Source: Deltaproteobacteria bacterium
Lineage (GTDB): Bacteria; Desulfobacterota; Desulfobacteria; Desulfobacterales; ETH-SRB1
NCBI GenBank assembly: GCA_030627405.1
Contig: DAOUSD010000155.1
Location: 1 to 5,310 of the forward strand
Direction: 5' to 3'
Length of the DNA stretch: 5,310 bases
Made by a program: the position numbers and the translations under genes. Below, one piece after another: positions 1 to 2,180 of the stretch. The notes beneath the pieces were generated by a model, which was not told the DNA's origin, ran no database searches, and saw only the letters and a list, made by a program, of their open reading frames with translations. The stretch's first letter is position 1. Each line of letters starts with the position of its first letter.

Positions 1-1
1 A

Positions 2-130
2 CAAGAGTACAAACACCAGGCTCTACAATTTACTATAGACTTTCGGATAATTAATTTCACAAGGCCAGAAGGAGGAAGGCGTATTGGTTATACGTCAACG
101 ACTGATAACACAGTGAAATTATTTATCTGA
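2..130 (+). CDS. possible C-terminal tail of a protein entering from the left edge (weak)
   Basis: One frame is open from the window edge for 42 codons and ends at TGA (128-130). The peptide contains FTIDFRIINFTRPEGG and ends in VKLFI. I do not recognise a family. Most of this frame lies inside the inverted-repeat element at 34-139, so the stretch may be a gene end formed by, or read through, that element, or simply a chance open frame; 42 codons without a stop is not significant alone. No start is visible because the frame runs off the edge. Confidence 0.18.
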   Translation, partial: QEYKHQALQFTIDFRIINFTRPEGGRRIGYTSTTDNTVKLFI

Positions 131-139
131 AAGTCTATA
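34..139. mobile_element. 106-bp inverted-repeat (MITE-like) element with TA ends
   Basis: The 27-base arms at 34-60 and 113-139 are reverse complements at 25 of 27 positions and enclose 52 bases. The outer ends read TATAGACTTTC and GAAAGTCTATA. If the flanking TA (34-35 and 138-139) is a target duplication, the element proper is 36-137, matching the TA-target habit of IS630/Tc1-type elements. It encodes no transposase. Because TATA is itself palindromic, the duplication cannot be separated from the terminal repeat. A large RNA hairpin is the alternative reading. Confidence 0.55.
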
Positions 140-206
140 CGTTGTTTATTCTTGAAGGTTTGTGGGTTAGCCAAATAATTTCCAATTTCTATTTTTAGTG
201 TCATAA

Positions 207-233
207 GATTTTTTGCTCCGCTCGAAATGACAA
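207..233 (-). repeat. remnant of a dispersed GTCATTTCGAGC-type repeat
   Basis: On the minus strand this reads TGTCATTTCGAGCGGAGC followed by AAAAAATCT. It closely resembles the short repeat with core GTCATTTCGAGCGAAGCGAGAAATC that is scattered between genes in many environmental bacterial genomes. Only one copy is in the window, so the repeat nature is recalled from general knowledge. The surrounding 140-328 holds no other supportable feature: no open frame with a ribosome binding site and no strong terminator for the lipoprotein gene. Confidence 0.5.
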
Positions 234-328
234 CTTTGGATAGTTTCCGTTCAGGCACTAAATAAGTAAATAACTTGCTATAGCGGTAAGCTTCGGGATA
301 TGAGGGTCCTATTTGTTTACCCTGTGGC

Positions 329-778
329 TTACTCCAGTTGTTCTATGGCGGTAATGACTCCCTGGGTGAACTCGACTCGGGCCACCGCATATTCCTCTTC
401 AGTATCCCGATTAATCCAAACGCTGCTATACTCAGTTCTCCTCTTTCCCGTACTATCGGTTACATGAACCGGAATACTCATTCGTTCGGTCTGTGTGTAA
501 GTTCTCATTCTGGTATACGTCCAGACCGTCGCTACCCCATCACTCGTCGTCCGGATGTAAATGCGATCAGGACTGCCCCATGCCAATCTGACCATATCTT
601 GACTGAAACCAAGGTCGATCTGACCAAAACGCACCTTCTCTTGTATATCAGGAGCAAAGGCATTGAACAATTCATGGTTCTTTGCGATCCTCCGTTCACG
701 TAATTGCTGCGCTGTAATGCATCCTGTAAGCGTGTAGGCAGCTATCAGTCCTACGACAAACAGCATTAGCCTTTGCAT
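329..778 (-). CDS. BamE/SmpA/OmlA-like small outer-membrane lipoprotein
   Basis: This 149-residue protein begins with a type II signal peptide: residues 1-19 are hydrophobic and end in the lipobox LTGC, with Cys20 the lipidation site. The mature part is a short charged stretch, then a compact domain with I54, GFS (57-59), MV (62-63), AWG (66-68) and P70, then WTY (86-88) and a C-terminal strand. This GxIxxGFsxxMVxxAWGxP pattern is the helix-turn-strand signature of the BamE/SmpA/OmlA fold, found in BamE of the outer-membrane assembly complex and in many stand-alone lipoproteins. It should sit on the inner leaflet of the outer membrane; a role in Bam is not shown. The ATG is preceded by AGGAGG with a 5-base spacer. 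The gene lies 111 bases downstream of the antitoxin on the same strand, so co-transcription is possible but not evident. Confidence 0.88.
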   Translation of the reverse strand: MQRLMLFVVGLIAAYTLTGCITAQQLRERRIAKNHELFNAFAPDIQEKVRFGQIDLGFSQDMVRLAWGSPDRIYIRTTSDGVATVWTYTRMRTYTQTERMSIPVHVTDSTGKRRTEYSSVWINRDTEEEYAVARVEFTQGVITAIEQLE

Positions 779-783
779 TCTAC

Positions 784-789
784 CCTCCT
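784..789 (-). promoter_or_regulatory. ribosome binding site of the lipoprotein gene
   Basis: The minus strand reads AGGAGG here, followed by GTAGA and the ATG at 778. It is a near-perfect Shine-Dalgarno and fixes the start. Confidence 0.85.
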
Positions 790-791
790 GC

Positions 792-821
792 CTTATATAG
801 ATTTTCAGATTGCCTTGACAA
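792..821 (-). promoter_or_regulatory. promoter-like hexamers upstream of the lipoprotein gene (weak)
   Basis: On the minus strand TTGTCA (821-816) is followed after 18 bases by TATAAG (797-792), a reasonable sigma70 pair. The problem is position: the expected transcription start would fall near 785, inside the ribosome binding site, leaving a truncated leader. The true -10 may be a few bases upstream within the TA-rich run, or the gene may be read from further upstream. Confidence 0.25.
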
Positions 822-889
822 ATAGAGAAGGATTATCGGATTAGATGAATATATAGTTCATGCCTTATGCCAGTTTTTAATCTTCAGTT

Positions 890-1201
890 TTAAGAACGGT
901 TTAAAATCGTCAATGTTCCGTACTTAAACTCAACTTCTCTTCCGGCAGAAAGGTCTCGAAGCCCTTTGAAATCCCTATCAGAGATCTCAATTCCTTCATC
1001 ATCAATCTTTCTCCGAAATTTCGAAACAGCGCTCCAAAATCCTGTATATTTGCGACTAAGCCGTTCATATTCCTGAATCGACAGCAATACTGCAACAGGT
1101 TTTCCTCGCCTGGTCAATTTAACATATGGCCCCTTTTCGACATAATGAATAATGGTGGGCAATCTGTTTTTTGCTTCAGCTATAGAAAATTGTTTTTGCA
1201 T
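890..1201 (-). CDS. Phd/YefM-type antitoxin, apparently without a toxin
   Basis: The product is 103 residues from the ATG at 1201. The first ~50 residues are a textbook Phd/YefM domain: SIAEAKNRLP, then the VEKG turn, then LTRRGKPVAVLLS and EYERL. This fold dimerises, binds its own operator and, through its C-terminal tail, blocks a cognate toxin. The tail (FWSAVSKFRRK...LRDLSAGREVEF) follows the pattern of antitoxins normally paired with PIN-domain (VapC) or Doc/YoeB-type toxins. Such a toxin should follow immediately, but the next 111 bases on this strand hold no credible ORF and the next gene is a lipoprotein. The residues after GREVEF may be read-through created when a toxin gene was lost. 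A longer GTG start at 1210 is in frame but overlaps the ribosome binding site, so ATG 1201 is preferred. A MITE-like element abuts the 5' side. Confidence 0.9.
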   Translation of the reverse strand: MQKQFSIAEAKNRLPTIIHYVEKGPYVKLTRRGKPVAVLLSIQEYERLSRKYTGFWSAVSKFRRKIDDEGIEISDRDFKGLRDLSAGREVEFKYGTLTILNRS

Positions 1202-1209
1202 TATTACCA

Positions 1210-1215
1210 CCTCCT
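1210..1215 (-). promoter_or_regulatory. ribosome binding site that fixes the antitoxin start
   Basis: The minus strand reads AGGAGG at 1215-1210, then eight bases (TGGTAATA) to ATG at 1201. The in-frame GTG at 1210-1208 shares a base with this site and cannot be served by it. Confidence 0.85.
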
Positions 1216-1217
1216 TG

Positions 1218-1419
1218 CTAAGGGCCCGGTCAAAAATAACTTGGTAGAATTTGCGCCTGAATTTGCCGTAGATTTAATCGATCTAATTGAGCAAAACCGC
1301 AGGAATAGCGAGCTATTTCGAGGCCAATTTTATTAAGATCAGGTGCGATTGAAGATCGGTTAAAGATATGGTGAAGTCGGGATGCAAAAATGCCAAGTTA
1401 TTTTTTACCGAGCCCTAAG
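1218..1419. mobile_element. MITE-like element with 22-bp TIRs and CTAAG target duplication
   Basis: Terminal inverted repeats at 1223-1244 (starting GGCCCGGTCAAAAATAACTT) and 1393-1414 (ending TTTTTTACCGAGCC) match at 20 of 22 positions. Just outside them, CTAAG occurs in direct orientation at 1218-1222 and 1415-1419, as expected for a 5-bp target duplication, giving a 192-bp element (1223-1414). The interior continues as a weaker palindrome: about 40 more bases on each side align in reverse complement, including AGATCG..TTAAA. It contains no transposase frame. The ends do not match a transposase family I can name. It lies two bases from the antitoxin's ribosome binding site. Confidence 0.68.
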
Positions 1420-1539
1420 TTATATTCTCATTTATTATTGCCATCTTTATAGCCATAATCAAGAGAATTTGTTTTTTTAGGGTAATTTGGGCTTAAAGAA
1501 CAAGAAAATAAACCTCAGAATCCACCTCTTATCCATCTC

Positions 1540-1566
1540 ATAATATGGGGATTATCCCCATATTAT
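1540..1566. promoter_or_regulatory. perfect 27-bp dyad, operator-like
   Basis: ATAATATGGGGAT (1540-1552) and ATCCCCATATTAT (1554-1566) are exact reverse complements around a single central T (1553). A one-base centre disfavours an RNA hairpin and favours a site bound by a dimeric DNA-binding protein. It lies 18 bases upstream of a promoter-like -35 element. No regulator gene is adjacent. The preceding 1420-1539 is AT-rich with nothing else supportable. Confidence 0.45.
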
Positions 1567-1584
1567 ACCCCTAATCTACCAATA

Positions 1585-1612
1585 TTGACATTCCAAAAGA
1601 ATCTTGTATTGT
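1585..1612 (+). promoter_or_regulatory. sigma70-like promoter
   Basis: A consensus TTGACA (1585-1590) is followed after 16 bases by TATTGT (1607-1612). Transcription would start near 1619. The spacer holds TTCCAAAAG (1591-1599), whose exact reverse complement CTTTTGGAA lies at 1638-1646. No conventional gene follows within 100 bases, only a 19-codon ORF and a hairpin. Confidence 0.4.
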
Positions 1613-1625
1613 GAAAATATTATTT

Positions 1626-1685
1626 ATGTATGCCTATCTTTTGGAACAAACCATGAAATACACTCGTCAGAAAGTATCAATATAA
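1626..1685 (+). CDS. 19-codon ORF between promoter and hairpin (speculative)
   Basis: ATG at 1626 opens MYAYLLEQTMKYTRQKVSI and stops at TAA (1683-1685), one base before a strong hairpin. It sits just downstream of the promoter-like hexamers at 1585-1612. There is no clear Shine-Dalgarno, and a start near 1619 would leave only about seven leader bases. An internal ATG at 1653 (MKYTRQKVSI) has GGA eight bases upstream. The layout resembles a leader-peptide unit, but the transcript may equally be a small non-coding RNA, or nothing. Confidence 0.18.
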   Translation: MYAYLLEQTMKYTRQKVSI

Positions 1686-1686
1686 A

Positions 1687-1720
1687 GCCTCCAAGGGGTA
1701 CTTTTCCCTTGGAGGCATTT
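1687..1720. terminator. 11-bp hairpin, terminator-like in either direction
   Basis: GCCTCCAAGGG (1687-1697) pairs perfectly with CCCTTGGAGGC (1706-1716) around an 8-base loop. It is followed by ATTTAT on the plus strand and by TTTATATT on the minus strand. Neither is a long U-tract, the minus one being slightly better. On the plus strand it would end a transcript from the promoter at 1585-1612; on the minus strand it lies right after the TAA (1721-1719) that closes the coding debris at 1719-1835. Confidence 0.55.
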
Positions 1721-1835
1721 ATCCTTGCAAAAAGCCAAAGCCATAGAGAAGCGGGGGCAAAAACTGGTACCTCACACAGACGGCATCGGCAAAGTCATAC
1801 GAATCCGTCAAGCTTTCAAAGATTTTTTGACAATT
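1719..1835 (-). pseudogene. minus-strand coding debris ending at a terminator-like hairpin (weak)
   Basis: A minus-strand frame of about 38 codons ends in LPPLLYGFGFLQG and a TAA at 1721-1719, directly followed by the hairpin at 1687-1716. The peptide (including SYDFADAVCVRYQF) looks protein-like and the stop-then-hairpin order is that of a gene end. There is no plausible start: a TGA closes the frame upstream. I do not recognise the family. It may be the tail of whatever gene left the possible zinc-ribbon remnant at 1894-2074 on the same strand. Confidence 0.2.
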
Positions 1836-1873
1836 TAACAACGCTCAGGGATTGAGTTTACAAACTCATTAGA

Positions 1874-1895
1874 AGCTGCAAATTGGAAAACAGCT
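1874..1895 (+). promoter_or_regulatory. small hairpin just before the ribosome binding site of the 49-codon ORF (weak)
   Basis: AGCTG (1874-1878) pairs with CAGCT (1891-1895) around 12 bases, and the AAAGGA at 1896-1901 follows at once. Just upstream, TGAGTTT (1853-1859) and AAACTCA (1862-1868) form another short dyad. These matter only if the ORF at 1910 is real. Confidence 0.15.
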
Positions 1896-2074
1896 AAAGG
1901 AATAAAAACATGAGACTTTTTGGGCAATACTTGCAGGCGTACTGGCGCCCCCTGATCGGCACATTTGTGCAACAGCCGGCAGCTCTGAGCGCCCCAGACC
2001 TGACAGTGGCGGCATTGGGGAAGCAGTGTGGAGGTAAAGGGAGTAAAAATCTTGAATAGTGGCACCTTATTCAC
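1894..2074 (-). pseudogene. frameshifted zinc-ribbon remnant, possibly a transposase N-terminus
   Basis: On the minus strand one frame opens at GTG 2074 (GGAAGGTGG lies 11 bases upstream) and reads MNKVPLFK..LPQCRHCQV, giving a CxxC encoded at 2014-2003. In the neighbouring frame the DNA continues as SGALRAAGCC..RGRQYACKYCPKS, giving a second CxxC encoded at 1935-1924 and a stop at 1896-1894. Joined by one frameshift this is CxxC-x22-CxxC with RGRQYACKYC before the second pair, the pattern of the zinc-ribbon head of IS1- and ISXO2-type transposases. Two 60-base blocks here (1921-1980, 1981-2040) are 62% G+C, far above the flanks, suggesting imported DNA. The plus-strand ORF at 1910-2059 is a competing reading. 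Confidence 0.28.
1910..2059 (+). CDS. 49-codon ORF upstream of the large gene (uncertain)
   Basis: ATG at 1910 is preceded by AAAGGA (1896-1901) with an 8-base spacer, a sound translation start. The peptide starts MRLFGQYLQAYWRPLIG, has no clear membrane segment and ends in KNLE. I recognise no family. Its TAG stop (2057-2059) lies inside the left arm of the 13-bp hairpin at 2049-2084, and the large gene starts 121 bases later, so a leader-peptide role can be imagined. Against it, the same DNA on the minus strand carries zinc-ribbon-like debris, which would make this an antisense shadow. I see no way to decide from one sequence. Confidence 0.22.
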   Translation: MRLFGQYLQAYWRPLIGTFVQQPAALSAPDLTVAALGKQCGGKGSKNLE

Positions 2075-2084
2075 TATTCAAGAT
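2049..2084 (+). promoter_or_regulatory. 13-bp perfect hairpin in the region upstream of the large gene
   Basis: ATCTTGAATAGTG (2049-2061) and CACTATTCAAGAT (2072-2084) are exact reverse complements around a 10-base loop. No U-tract follows, so it is not a standard terminator. It lies about 100 bases before the start of the large gene. It could be a leader structure, a protein-binding site or the end of a lost mobile element. Confidence 0.5.
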
Positions 2085-2107
2085 ACCACCTTCCGATACC
2101 ACCTACC
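2082..2107 (+). repeat. two tandem 13-nt repeats
   Basis: GATACCACCTTCC (2082-2094) is followed directly by GATACCACCTACC (2095-2107), 12 of 13 identical. The first overlaps the end of the 13-bp hairpin. The 9-mer CCTACCACG beginning in the second unit (2102-2110) recurs at 2144-2152, so the two copies bracket the GAAA-capped hairpin. Confidence 0.6.
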
Positions 2108-2119
2108 ACGGGAGTGTGA

Positions 2120-2147
2120 TGGGGATGTCGGGAAACCGGCATTCCTA
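2120..2147 (+). promoter_or_regulatory. 12-bp stem with GAAA tetraloop in the leader of the large gene
   Basis: Bases 2120-2131 pair with 2136-2147 through 12 consecutive pairs, including three G-U wobbles, capped by GAAA (2132-2135), a stable GNRA tetraloop. The core is GGGATGTCGG-GAAA-CCGGCATTCC. The wobbles occur only if the plus strand is transcribed (they become C-A mismatches on the other strand), which fits an RNA function in the leader of the gene at 2181. It does not match a riboswitch consensus I know. Confidence 0.45.
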
Positions 2148-2170
2148 CCACGACGGCAAAATGTATGAAA

Positions 2171-2175
2171 AGGAG
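2171..2175 (+). promoter_or_regulatory. ribosome binding site of the large gene
   Basis: AGGAG, preceded by AAA, lies five bases before ATG 2181. No convincing promoter could be placed for this gene between 2085 and 2170. Confidence 0.85.
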
Positions 2176-2180
2176 ATAAC

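Noticed and set aside
338..703. 121-codon open frame on the plus strand
   Set aside because: It lies opposite the lipoprotein gene, which has a lipobox, a family motif and a ribosome binding site; this frame has none of these.
1202..1210. Longer antitoxin start at GTG 1210
   Set aside because: The GTG overlaps the only Shine-Dalgarno (1210-1215), which is ideally spaced for the ATG at 1201, and MQKQFSIAEAK is the usual beginning of the family.
1720..1850. Cyclic-di-GMP-type riboswitch upstream of the secreted gene
   Set aside because: Scattered GCAAAG-like strings are present, but the ordered consensus (paired stems, receptor, conserved core) is not.
1604..1855. 83-codon plus-strand open frame
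   Set aside because: It starts at TTG without a ribosome binding site and reads straight through the 11-bp hairpin at 1687-1716; the peptide has no recognisable features.
2052..2080. TTGAAT-17-TATTCA as promoter of the large gene
   Set aside because: The -10 matches consensus at only three positions, and both hexamers are arms of the 13-bp hairpin, so the resemblance is forced by the inverted repeat.
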